From Lachnospiraceae bacterium (GTDB lineage Bacteria; Bacillota; Clostridia; Lachnospirales; Lachnospiraceae), in contig SVEW01000026.1 of NCBI GenBank assembly GCA_015057205.1, positions 1 to 19,818 on the forward strand: 19,818 nt of DNA, in the 5' to 3' direction. The number at the start of each line of letters is the position of its first letter. The stretch's first letter is position 1. The position numbers and the translations under genes are program-made. Shown here in pieces: positions 7,594 through 15,322 of this stretch. The notes beneath the pieces were generated by a model. That model had not been told where the DNA came from. It saw only the letters and a program-made list of their open reading frames with translations, and searched no databases.

Positions 7594-8625
7594 ATGTTGA
7601 ACAAAGAATATTTTGCAAAAAGAAGCGCGAGCTTTCGTCGTAACTGCGGCATTTCCCAGGCACAGCTTGCCGAAAGACTGGGGGTAAGTCCGCAGGCTGT
7701 CAGCAAATGGGAAACGGCAGCAGCGTTGCCAGATGTGGAGTTACTGCTGGCGCTATCCGATTTGTATGGGGTATCCATGAACGAACTTTTGGAAAATAAC
7801 AGCTATTTAAAGCGGATTTCTGATAGGGAATACAAAGAAGAAAAGGGTATCTTTTCCTATGTGGAGCCACTTGCGGATGAAGAATTTATTCAATGGGAAA
7901 AAGACATGCAGGTGGAGGGTTGGATTGCCAGAAACTGGAATGATGTATGGGATCTGCCGGGAGGATGGGCAGAGACGGAATGTGGAGTAAGCAAATTAGC
8001 GGAGCGTCTAAAAGTGAATGATAGACAGATTGCAAAGCAGGTTGCTGACGGAGGCGGCGTTATTCTTGAAATTGGAGCGGGCCCGGGTGGTGGGTATATG
8101 CCATATATTTTACAGGCAAATGCGCAGGCAAATATCATTTTAAGTGATTTCTCCTGCGTGGTAGTGAAGGAGTGGAAAAAACTTCTGGATGAGCGCTTTG
8201 ATGCCCCTTTCTTAAGCTATGCCGTATTTGATTTTTGCGATATTCCCTTTAAGGATTGCACCATTGACATCATCACGGATCATAGTGGTATCCTGAATTG
8301 CGTGGGAGAACAGGCAAAAGCATTAAGGGAATGTTATCGGGTATTAAAGCCGGGAGGTGTATTGGTTAGCCAATGCAGCTTTGTAACAAAAATGGACTGG
8401 CAGGCATTGCCGGAGGCAGCAGCAGAAAGGTTAAAAACAGATTTCCCGGATATTTTTAATGATCTTTATCAGGACACGGTGTTGGCAGGTTTTTCCAAGA
8501 TAGACAGTAAGGTTTTGGGAAACTGGACGGCGCTGGAAGATAATGATAGTGGTGTTGCGGAGCTGGCAAAAGAGCTTGGGATAGATGTACGGTTTACGGA
8601 ATATGTTAGATTTTGCGAGAAGTAA
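7594..8625 (+). CDS. Xre-type HTH fused to SAM-dependent methyltransferase
   Basis: The 343-residue protein has two parts. Residues about 8-66 form a Cro/C1-type helix-turn-helix, with ISQAQLAERLGVSPQAVSKWE as recognition core and the usual C-terminal LSDLYGVSMNELL. After a linker, residues about 150-300 are a class I methyltransferase: motif I EIGAGPGGG (159-167), an acidic residue after strand 2 (D185 in ILSDFS), and a post-motif RECYRVLKPGGVLVSQ typical of the Methyltransf_11 group. The substrate cannot be told. The start follows AGGAGAAGG at 7579-7587. The gene stands alone between two non-coding stretches and lies 165 bases downstream of the 63-bp repeat array. A ligand- or SAM-sensing regulator, or a resistance-type methylase with autoregulation, are both possible. 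Confidence 0.82.
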   Translation: MLNKEYFAKRSASFRRNCGISQAQLAERLGVSPQAVSKWETAAALPDVELLLALSDLYGVSMNELLENNSYLKRISDREYKEEKGIFSYVEPLADEEFIQWEKDMQVEGWIARNWNDVWDLPGGWAETECGVSKLAERLKVNDRQIAKQVADGGGVILEIGAGPGGGYMPYILQANAQANIILSDFSCVVVKEWKKLLDERFDAPFLSYAVFDFCDIPFKDCTIDIITDHSGILNCVGEQAKALRECYRVLKPGGVLVSQCSFVTKMDWQALPEAAAERLKTDFPDIFNDLYQDTVLAGFSKIDSKVLGNWTALEDNDSGVAELAKELGIDVRFTEYVRFCEK

Positions 8626-8771
8626 ACAGTATTAGAACCTGAATCGATGGTTTTCGGATTTTGCACACCCTACACAGATATTTTGCACAGCAGGGTGTAT
8701 ATAATCTTGATTTAATTGGAAAAATCCTGGTTTTTTTGGTGCTGCCCTACCTACGAATTACCAAATATCTT

Positions 8772-8800
8772 AATCAAGCGGTGTTTCGCACCGCTTGATT
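8772..8800. repeat. Perfect 12-bp hairpin
   Basis: Arms AATCAAGCGGTG (8772-8783) and CACCGCTTGATT (8789-8800) pair perfectly around the loop TTTCG. It lies 146 bases after the methyltransferase gene. No T-run follows on either strand, so it is not a classical intrinsic terminator, although it could end that transcript or be a protein- or RNA-level signal. Confidence 0.7.
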
Positions 8801-9008
8801 TGCTGATATGAAATTTGGGGTGCCCGGTTTTTGGGAAGAAGGTCATTTGTGCACCGCTCGATAATGGATTTCTTTCAGAAGGGTGTGCAGTTTCGGAGTT
8901 TCATGTTTTTTCATATAGGCCAAATCCCACCCGCATAGAGAAATTGTAATCCAGGTGGTGATTTAAGGGGGAGCCGAGGAGTTTTAATCAAATTATAGGG
9001 ATTTTATC

Positions 9009-9037
9009 TTGCAATTTGAGCAGGAATCCTGTATGAT
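9009..9037 (+). promoter_or_regulatory. Sigma-A-type promoter for the nuclease-like gene
   Basis: TTGCAA (9009-9014) and TATGAT (9032-9037) are separated by 17 bases, a good match to the vegetative consensus. Transcription would start near 9044, at the first base of the TGCGGT arm described in the leader, leaving about 110 untranslated bases. Confidence 0.55.
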
Positions 9038-9043
9038 ATCTGT

Positions 9044-9115
9044 TGCGGTTGTTCATACCGCAGATTGATTATTCTAAACCGCAATCTAAATCAGGTCTGA
9101 CTGCAGAATTCGCAG
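9044..9115 (+). promoter_or_regulatory. Structured leader with mutually exclusive hairpins
   Basis: TGCGGT (9044-9049) can pair with ACCGCA at 9057-9062 or with a second ACCGCA at 9078-9083. AGATTG (9062-9067) can pair with CAATCT (9082-9087). CTGC/GCAG (9101-9104, 9112-9115) gives a further small stem. The first ACCGCA shares a base with AGATTG, so the folds compete. This may be an attenuator-like leader or simply a pair of operator repeats. No known riboswitch class is recognised. Confidence 0.35.
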
Positions 9116-9153
9116 CAATTACCACGATACAATTATAGAAAGGATGGAAACAT

Positions 9154-9954
9154 ATGGAAAACTATATTAGTGTGTTAGAAGAACAATTAAAAACTTTGAA
9201 TTCACTTGAGAAGAAGATATTGAAAAACCAACGTTATCTGGGAGTCGTACCGGAGGGAAATATGCGGATTTCCAAGAATCGTGGTGTGGATCAATATTAC
9301 TTTCATGAGAAAGGAAGTCAAAAAGAGCGGTATCTATCCAAGAAGGAGCAGGCATTGATTCATAAGCTTGCGCAGACATCTTACAATACAAAGATGTTAA
9401 AGCAGATTAAGAAACAGCAGACAGCAATTCAACATTTTTTGAAACACTATGATCCGTGTTCTGTTGAGCATGTCTATGAGAAATTAAGTCCGGGGCGACA
9501 GAATCTTGTAACACCCCATATTCCAACAAAAGAACAGCGTATTGCGCAATGGTATGCAGAACATCCGGGGAGTCAAAACACATATGCGATAGATCAGGGT
9601 TATGAAACCATTCGAGGTGAAATTGTCCGTTCAAAATCAGAAAAAATTCTAGCAGATCTCTTTTATCAAATGAAAATCCCCTATCAATACGAACCACGGT
9701 TGGAGCTTGGAGGGGAAACAAAATATCCGGATTTTATTTTGTATCATGTACAAGGCGATAAGTCGGCATACTTAGAGCATTTTGGTATGATCGATATTCC
9801 GGAATATGCCGTTGCTAACTTTCGGCGAATGCATCTATATGAGCAGAGTGGCTATCATTTGGGGGAAGATGTTCTATTTACATTTGAGAGAAATGGCCGG
9901 ACGTTGAATGTTAAGGATGTGAAAAAACAACTACGCCGCTGGTTAATGTCCTGA
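9154..9954 (+). CDS. PD-(D/E)XK nuclease-like protein of unknown role
   Basis: The 266-residue soluble protein has a charged, helical N-terminal half (about 1-125, rich in K and Q, possibly coiled) and a C-terminal half with the spaced acidic residues of a PD-(D/E)XK fold. E163 lies in RSKSEKILADLF, D193 in KYPDFIL after YQYEPRLELGG, and E208 in YLEHFGMIDIPEY. The pattern YPDF followed by an xEHFG strand is known from helicase- and phage-associated nuclease domains. The lysine of the classical motif is replaced by H209 or lies elsewhere, so activity is uncertain. The start follows AAAGGATGG. It has its own promoter and leader and no partner gene. DNA repair, defence or phage origin are all possible. 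Confidence 0.6.
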   Translation: MENYISVLEEQLKTLNSLEKKILKNQRYLGVVPEGNMRISKNRGVDQYYFHEKGSQKERYLSKKEQALIHKLAQTSYNTKMLKQIKKQQTAIQHFLKHYDPCSVEHVYEKLSPGRQNLVTPHIPTKEQRIAQWYAEHPGSQNTYAIDQGYETIRGEIVRSKSEKILADLFYQMKIPYQYEPRLELGGETKYPDFILYHVQGDKSAYLEHFGMIDIPEYAVANFRRMHLYEQSGYHLGEDVLFTFERNGRTLNVKDVKKQLRRWLMS

Positions 9955-9966
9955 TAACCAACGGCG
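9922..9966 (-). terminator. Terminator of the YeiH-family gene, inside the end of its convergent neighbour
   Basis: CGCCG-CT-GGTTA (9934-9945) and TAACC-AA-CGGCG (9955-9966) form a stem with a small internal loop. Read on the minus strand it is followed by TAGTTGTTTTTT (complement of 9922-9933). The signal overlaps the last codons and stop of the plus-strand gene, so two convergent genes share it. On the plus strand no T-run follows. Confidence 0.6.
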
Positions 9967-9985
9967 GATAAATATAATCGGGTAT

Positions 9986-11004
9986 TTACCATATTCCCAT
10001 AACATGTTGCATGATTAGGCTCACCACAGTAATTCCACCCCAACAGCAGGCGCCAAGAAGGAGTGGTTTGCCACCGGATTTAATCAATTTCACAACGTTA
10101 GTGTTTAAGCCAATGGCGGTCATGGCCATAATGATAAAGAACTTGCTAAGCTCTTTCAGTGGGGCAAAAAAGTCTGCCGAAAGGCCATTTGCTGTAGCAA
10201 TAGTGGTGATAAGCGCAGCCAAGATGAAATAAACAATAAACATAGGAAAAGTGCGTTTTAAACTAAAATGGTTAGCTTTATCCGATTCTCTTCTTGCACG
10301 GATAATTCCCAGTACCAACGTGATGGGAATGATAGCCAATGTCCTGTTAATTTCACCGTTACAGCTGTATCGAGAGTTTGCGTGCCAAGGTTGAACATGC
10401 TGTCCCAGGTAGATGCGGCAGCAGTAACAGAAGAAGTATCATTCACCGCGGTTCCGGCAAAAATACCGAAGGAATCACCGGCAGATGTATCAAAGCCAAT
10501 CATTTTGCCAAGGATTGGAAAAAGAATGGCGGCCAATACATTAAAGAAAAAAATGACAGAAATGGCTTGTGCCACTTCGTCGTCATCCGCATTGATGACA
10601 GGAGCCGTTGCCGCAATTGCAGAGCCGCCACATATAGAAGAGCCAACGCCGACTAAGGTTGCGGTATTGCCAGGAATCCGCATTACTTTATGCAAAATCC
10701 AGGCAACCATCAAAGAGGTGCCAATGGTACAGACGATGATAGGAAGCGATTGCTTTCCTGTCTGAAGTATTACATTCAAATTCATTCCAAAGCCGAGTAA
10801 GACTACAGCGCATTGTAAAATATACTTTGACGTAAACTTGATTCCGGTTGCAGCACGTCCTTTATCAGACCAGAACAGTGATACAACCATTCCAAAAAGA
10901 ATAGCGATTACCGGGCCGCCAACAATTGGCACTTGTTTTCCAATCCACCAGGCCGGAATCGCCATGATAAAACAAATAAGAATCCCCCAAATATACTTCT
11001 TCAT
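9986..11004 (-). pseudogene. YeiH-family putative sulfate exporter, broken by a frameshift
   Basis: This encodes a polytopic membrane protein of the UPF0324/YeiH family with about ten hydrophobic segments. Characteristic stretches are GGPVIAILFGMVVS, VGVGSSICGGSAIAATAPVI and GTAVNDTSSVTAAAS. The start is ATG (complement of 11002-11004) after AGGAGGAG, giving MKKYIWG; a longer in-frame start at 11073 has no such site. At about 10337-10347 the frame changes: after TAVTVKLT the sequence ACAGGACATTGG needs one more base to read TRTLAIIPITLVLG, the expected continuation, which is open to the stop at 9986. Repaired, the protein would be about 339 residues, normal for the family. A real inactivation or an assembly error are equally possible. 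Transport of sulfate or sulfite is a family inference. Confidence 0.82.
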
Positions 11005-11044
11005 GATTTCTCCTCCTATGTCATTATAATAGCAATCTTTTTCT

Positions 11045-11088
11045 ATTATTGCACAGAAGTAGGAACTTGACAATAGGCAATATGCTAT
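11045..11088 (-). promoter_or_regulatory. Promoter and possible LysR-type operator of the YeiH-family gene
   Basis: On the minus strand TTGTCA (complement of 11068-11073) and AATAAT (complement of 11045-11050) are 17 bases apart. The dyad ATAG-N8-CTAT (11073-11088) touches the -35 box and fits the loose T-N11-A pattern of LysR-type regulators, which often control yeiH genes. No LysR gene is in the window. Confidence 0.45.
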
Positions 11089-11097
11089 GGAAAAAAG

Positions 11098-11126
11098 TTG
11101 CTTTTAGCACTTTTGTGTGTTACATT
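11098..11126 (+). promoter_or_regulatory. Candidate promoter of the ABC exporter operon
   Basis: TTGCTT (11098-11103) and TACATT (11121-11126) are 17 bases apart, about 100 bases before the first ABC gene. The match to consensus is moderate. It is divergent from the YeiH promoter and lies within 10 bases of its possible operator. Confidence 0.4.
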
Positions 11127-11228
11127 AATTTTGGGTGATAGCCATAATTTTTTCCCCCAATAAAAGGAAGTGGTGGCGAATTCCTGGGGTATGAGAATGG
11201 GGAAAAGCGAAAAAAAAGGAGATAGGAA

Positions 11229-12986
11229 ATGGGACACAAACAAATAGTGTGTAATGTGATGAAACGACAGAAGGGACTGTCGTTGGGGGTGCTGTGCCTG
11301 CAGATTATAACAGGTGTTTTGCCGGCAATTTATGTTGTGGTATATGCCGACTTTATTGACGGAATGCTCAAGGTGGTTGCCGGGCATCCTTTTGATGCCG
11401 TTATCGGGCAAAAGGTTATAGCGGCAGCAGCGTTGACAGCGTTTCAATATTTTTGCGGGGCATATCAGTCCTATTTAAATTCTGAGCTGCAATTGTCCAT
11501 CGAGGCAAGCGAGAAGAAATGTCTGATGGAGAAGATGTTTCGACTTCGATTTCTAGACATGGAAGCATCCGCTACCTATGAGCTTGCCAACCATGTAAAA
11601 CATGGAATTCCTGAGAAGTATTATTCTTATTATACCGGGCTTTTGGGTGCCGGGAATCTGTTTTTATCAGTTATAACCATGATGTCAATAATTATGAAGT
11701 ATTCCCTTAGCTTGGGACTACTTGCACTTCTTGCCTTTGTTCCAATTTTTGCAATATCCATCAAAGGTGGTAGAGAGGATTACTCTGCCCTTTCGGAGTA
11801 TATGGAGATTGCGCGTCGGACAGAAAGTTTCGAGAACATTCTTGCCGGAGAAAAAAGCGTTTTCGAGAGGGCAACTTTTCCGTATTTTTCCTGGATTATG
11901 AAAAAATGGAATCAATCCTTTGATGCAGGTGTTAAGGTGTACCTTGCCTATAAAAAGAGCGCTTATACACGAATTAAGATTATGAGTGTTATCATTAAGC
12001 TTTTGCTATGCGGAATTATCGGGGTAATCCTGTACCTGACGAGTGAAGGGAGAGTTTCCATTGGTATCTGTGTGATCCTGATGCAGCAGGTTATTTCTCT
12101 TTCCGAGCGGGTGACATGGGATCTTTATATGTATCTATATGACATCACCTCCGGTTTGGAGTATCAAAAGCGTTATGCGGAGTTTTATGCTCTGCGTGAA
12201 AAAGAGCAAGGCGGTGAGGTATTGCCCGATGCAGAGAAAATCGTTTTCGAAGATGTATCTTTCCGATACAGTCCGAAGGCACCATACATTTTGCGTCATC
12301 TGAATCTCACATTGGAAAAAGGAAAAAAATATGCGCTTGTGGGTGAGAACGGTGCCGGAAAATCCACGCTAATGAAGCTGTTACTGGGATTTTATCAGGA
12401 ATACGAAGGAAATATCTGGGTGGATGGCAGGGAACTTCGAACCATTCGAGAGGAAAAGAGCTTCCTAAGTCCGGTGTTCCAGAATTTTACCCGCTATCAG
12501 GTAAGTGTGAGAGAGAATGTAGGCATGGATCAGGCAGAGAATCTGACGGATGTAGAATTGACAGAGTTGATGGAAGCCTTCGATCTCGCGCTTTTGGACA
12601 GATTGGGTGAGGAAGGTTACGACACCTCCATGGGACGCCTCGAAGGAAAAAATATCGACTTATCCGGAGGGCAGTGGCAGAAGCTTGCTATTATGCGGGC
12701 GCTGAGTCGGCATACCGGATGGCTAATCTTAGATGAGCCGACTGCGGCATTAGACCCGATGGCAGAAAGTGCTTTGTATGAACTGTTTTTGCAGGCGATG
12801 CAGGACAAAACCGGTATTATTATCACGCACCGCTTGGGTGCGGCGCGGTTATCGGATGAGGTGCTGGTGCTTTCCGACGGCTACATAAAAGAGCGTGGCA
12901 GCCATGATGCGCTTATGGAGAAAAAAGGGTTATATCAGGAAATGTTTGAAAGTCAGAGGAGGTGGTATCAGCATGTGGAAGCTTAG
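11229..12986 (+). CDS. ABC exporter half-transporter A (membrane + ATPase domains)
   Basis: The 585-residue half-transporter has an N-terminal six-helix membrane domain (about residues 15-300) and a C-terminal ATPase (about 335-575). The ATPase motifs are intact: Walker A GENGAGKST (372-380), Q-loop in PVFQNF, signature LSGGQ (478-482) followed by WQ, Walker B with D502-E503-P504, and switch H534. The start follows AGGAGAT. The stop overlaps the start of the next ABC gene by 14 bases, so the two are probably made together and pair as a heterodimer. There is no peptidase C39 domain. The substrate is unknown; peptides, lipids or drugs are typical for such pairs. The SGGQWQ pattern is common in Lachnospiraceae exporters near peptide clusters, but no precursor is visible. 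Confidence 0.9.
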   Translation: MGHKQIVCNVMKRQKGLSLGVLCLQIITGVLPAIYVVVYADFIDGMLKVVAGHPFDAVIGQKVIAAAALTAFQYFCGAYQSYLNSELQLSIEASEKKCLMEKMFRLRFLDMEASATYELANHVKHGIPEKYYSYYTGLLGAGNLFLSVITMMSIIMKYSLSLGLLALLAFVPIFAISIKGGREDYSALSEYMEIARRTESFENILAGEKSVFERATFPYFSWIMKKWNQSFDAGVKVYLAYKKSAYTRIKIMSVIIKLLLCGIIGVILYLTSEGRVSIGICVILMQQVISLSERVTWDLYMYLYDITSGLEYQKRYAEFYALREKEQGGEVLPDAEKIVFEDVSFRYSPKAPYILRHLNLTLEKGKKYALVGENGAGKSTLMKLLLGFYQEYEGNIWVDGRELRTIREEKSFLSPVFQNFTRYQVSVRENVGMDQAENLTDVELTELMEAFDLALLDRLGEEGYDTSMGRLEGKNIDLSGGQWQKLAIMRALSRHTGWLILDEPTAALDPMAESALYELFLQAMQDKTGIIITHRLGAARLSDEVLVLSDGYIKERGSHDALMEKKGLYQEMFESQRRWYQHVEA

Positions 12987-14727
12987 GGAAAGATTGAATT
13001 GTATAAGAGAAATTGGACAATACACGAAGAAAGAACTTTGGATTTACGGGTTAGTACACATGGTACAAGGTTTTACCAGCTATTTGTACATTGAAATCCT
13101 AAATAAGCTTTACGCTATGATTTGGGCGAAAACCTTCGGCATGAAGCTGTGGTTTGTTTTCCTTGGTCTTGTGGGCTGTATCCTGATATCGGATATTTTA
13201 AACGGTCTCGTTAATATGGCCTTTGAGAAGGCGCAGACCGGCATAGAGAAAGGCTTTATGACTACCTACATTTTGCGGGCGAAAAATTTAGAGCCGGAGC
13301 AATTTTTGCAAAAAGAGGTGTTGGATGCGCAGCAAAACATGAAGGATGCGTTAGAAGGCGTGATTTATTTCTATATGCAGGCAATTTCCCTGTTTTTTGA
13401 TCATGTTCCGTATTACCTATTTGTAGTAATCTTCTTAATTCGGATAGATGTAAGGATTGCGGTAGTGATGCTTATTACCTTCATACCGGCGGTCCTGACA
13501 TGGAAGCTTCGTCGGCGCAAAAACTACGATATATCTCAGAAGGTCGGAGAAAAGCGTCGTCAGATGGATGCTTACGAGGAATATAATACTACGCTACCGG
13601 CATTGTATGAAACGCGTTATTATTCCATGCAGGAGCGTTTTTTAGAACGATTTTCCAAGGCAATGCAGGAATTTAAGAAGCTGAAAACAGGGTATTTCCG
13701 GACGGTTTTTGGCGTAGAGCTTTTGGCAGACGGTCTGCATTTATTGGGAATTGTGATTATCCTTGGTTTTATCGTGTATATGGTTAAGCTTCATCAGATA
13801 AACGGAGCGCAAGTGGCGACAGTGCTTACGGTGCTTTTGTCCATCTATGACAGCATGGGCAGGGTGATGAAAAATTGTGTGGGTGTACTTTATGACTACG
13901 CATCCAAGGTTACGGTGGTTGCAGAATTTTTAAAGCTTACCGAAAAATATTGCTTCGTCGATGATGCAACCGATAAGCGAAGCTTTGAAGAGGAAAAGCT
14001 GCAAGAAATTGCGCTTCATAAGGTTTCCTACGGGTATCCTGATGCGGATGATTTTGCAATTAAGGACATATCACTGAAGATTTCGGTAGGAGAGGTAATC
14101 GCAGTGGTAGGTGAAAACGGTTCCGGAAAAACTACACTTTCCCGTCTGCTAGGCGGATTCCTTCCGGTAAAAGAAGGCTCTCTCTGTGTGAACGGGGAGT
14201 CGGTTAGGGAATCTGAAAAAAGAGAATACCGGAAGAAGGTTTCAGCGGTTTTTCAGGATTTCCAGCGGTATCCGCTGACTTTAAAGGAAAATATCTGCTT
14301 TGAGGATGCGGAAGACATGGCGGAGGAAGCTTTTGACCGAATTCGCTCTGCGGTGCAGTTATCCGGGAAAAATCCGGATGTGGTACTCAGCAAGGAATTC
14401 GGTGGCGAAGAATATTCCGGCGGACAGTGGCAACGCGTTGCCATTGCCAGAGGGCAGTATAAAAATAGTGATCTTTTAATTTTCGATGAACCAACCTCTG
14501 CTATTGATCCGCTTGAAGAAGTGCGGATTATGAAGCTGCTTGTTGAACTCTGTAAGGGAAAAATGGCGATTTTAGTAACGCATCGTATCGGAGCAGCAAG
14601 CTTAGCTAATCGGATTGTGGTGATGAAAGATGGGTGCCTTGTGGAAAGTGGTAGCCATGAAGAACTTTTGCAAAAGAAAGGTGAGTATTTCCGTATGTAC
14701 GAAACGCAGAAGCAGTGGTATGTGTAA
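12973..14727 (+). CDS. ABC exporter half-transporter B (membrane + ATPase domains)
   Basis: This is the second half-transporter, 584 residues from ATG 12973. That start follows AGAGGAGGTGG (12955-12965) and begins MWKLRERL. An open frame reaches back to 12895, but that extension lies inside the previous gene and lacks a ribosome site. Residues about 25-320 form the membrane domain. The ATPase has Walker A GENGSGKTT (380-388), Q-loop in AVFQDF, signature YSGGQ (481-485) with Y for the usual L, Walker B D505-E506-P507, and H537. Both subunits keep the glutamate after Walker B, so both sites may be active. The FQNFTRY and FQDFQRY Q-loop contexts show that the two genes are related. Confidence 0.9.
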   Translation: MWKLRERLNCIREIGQYTKKELWIYGLVHMVQGFTSYLYIEILNKLYAMIWAKTFGMKLWFVFLGLVGCILISDILNGLVNMAFEKAQTGIEKGFMTTYILRAKNLEPEQFLQKEVLDAQQNMKDALEGVIYFYMQAISLFFDHVPYYLFVVIFLIRIDVRIAVVMLITFIPAVLTWKLRRRKNYDISQKVGEKRRQMDAYEEYNTTLPALYETRYYSMQERFLERFSKAMQEFKKLKTGYFRTVFGVELLADGLHLLGIVIILGFIVYMVKLHQINGAQVATVLTVLLSIYDSMGRVMKNCVGVLYDYASKVTVVAEFLKLTEKYCFVDDATDKRSFEEEKLQEIALHKVSYGYPDADDFAIKDISLKISVGEVIAVVGENGSGKTTLSRLLGGFLPVKEGSLCVNGESVRESEKREYRKKVSAVFQDFQRYPLTLKENICFEDAEDMAEEAFDRIRSAVQLSGKNPDVVLSKEFGGEEYSGGQWQRVAIARGQYKNSDLLIFDEPTSAIDPLEEVRIMKLLVELCKGKMAILVTHRIGAASLANRIVVMKDGCLVESGSHEELLQKKGEYFRMYETQKQWYV

Positions 14728-14800
14728 AAGGTAGTTGGAATTGAGCCGCCTTCATTGTGCATAGGAATGAGAAAAAAATTTTTAAAAAAGTAAAATAAAT

Positions 14801-14829
14801 TTGAGCGCCACGTGTGTCTAATATATAGA
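14801..14829 (+). promoter_or_regulatory. Candidate promoter of the ECF sigma / DUF4179 operon
   Basis: TTGAGC (14801-14806) and TATAGA (14824-14829) are 17 bases apart, 26 bases before the sigma gene start. This resembles a vegetative promoter. The intervening CGTGTGTC could instead belong to an autoregulatory ECF promoter, which cannot be settled by eye. Confidence 0.5.
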
Positions 14830-14854
14830 ATGAACAAAAGAAAGTGGGGAAATA

Positions 14855-15322
14855 ATGAAGGATCAGGAGTTTTTGGACAGAGTTGAACCCATGCGTGGGA
14901 AGTTGTACGCCATAGCCTATTCCTATTTCGGTAGCGAGAGCATGGCTGTGGATGCGGTGGACGAGGCCATCTACAAGGGATATTTGAAAAAGAGGCAGCT
15001 AAAACAGCCGGAATTTTTCGAGACTTGGTTGGTGCGCATCCTAATCAATGTCTGTAACGGAAAATATAAGCATTATAAGAAGCAGGTGGGAATTGAGGAA
15101 ATACCGGAGGAGGCAAGTCTTTCGGAAGTAGAAGGGATTCCGCTAAAAGAGGCAATTAGAAAGTTGCCGGAGAAATACAGAGAAGTAATTTTACTTAAAT
15201 TTTTTGGAGGTTATACCTTGACAGAAATTTGTTCACTAACGGGAAATCCTCAGGGAACGGTGGCGACGAGGTTAAGAAAGGCATTAGAGATTTTACGGAT
15301 TGAGATGGAGGTGGAAGAATGA
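14855..15322 (+). CDS. ECF-type RNA polymerase sigma factor
   Basis: The 155-residue alternative sigma factor has sigma region 2 at about residues 8-75 (YAIAYSYFGSESMAVDAVDEAI through FETWLVRILINVC) and region 4 at about 98-150 (IRKLPEKYREVILLKFFGGYTLTEI with TVATRLRKALEILR as recognition helix). The FETWLVRILIN block is typical of the ECF group that accompanies DUF4179 proteins in Clostridia. The stop overlaps the start of the next gene in an ATGA (15319-15322), so both are coupled. It would direct polymerase to a small regulon, held inactive by its partner until a surface signal arrives. The ABC pair just upstream may be a target or only a neighbour. Confidence 0.9.
   Translation: MKDQEFLDRVEPMRGKLYAIAYSYFGSESMAVDAVDEAIYKGYLKKRQLKQPEFFETWLVRILINVCNGKYKHYKKQVGIEEIPEEASLSEVEGIPLKEAIRKLPEKYREVILLKFFGGYTLTEICSLTGNPQGTVATRLRKALEILRIEMEVEE

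Larger units (their letters stand above)
8626..9153. other. 528-base non-coding stretch with hairpins and short repeats
   Basis: No convincing gene is present. It holds a direct repeat TTTTGCACA at 8659-8667 and 8681-8689; a dyad ACACCCT (8665-8671) / AGGGTGT (8692-8698); a perfect 12-bp hairpin at 8772-8800; a near copy of its 3' arm (GCACCGCTCGAT) near 8851; and the promoter and leader of the next gene from about 9009. On the minus strand around 8840-8960 a 39-codon open frame without a good start includes MKKHETPKLHTLLKEIHYR, which I do not recognise. It could be a gene remnant or chance. Confidence 0.5.

Noticed and set aside
7392..7778. 128-codon minus-strand frame across the end of the array
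   Set aside because: It is mostly antisense to the HTH domain and has no ribosome site; the serine-rich start is the complement of the plus-strand gene.
8864..8938. Short plus-strand frame MDFFQKGVQF
   Set aside because: It has no ribosome site and only 24 codons, and overlaps a longer minus-strand open frame; neither is convincing.
9986..10339. Separate small membrane gene at the YeiH 3' part
   Set aside because: Its sequence is the expected C-terminal continuation of the YeiH-family protein, so one frameshift explains it better.
12895..12972. Longer N-terminus for the second ABC gene
   Set aside because: It lies within the first ABC gene, has no ribosome site, and adds a basic stretch foreign to the family; ATG 12973 has a strong site.
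14253..14837. 194-codon minus-strand frame
   Set aside because: It is antisense to the conserved ATPase motifs of the second ABC gene, and its protein has no recognisable domain.
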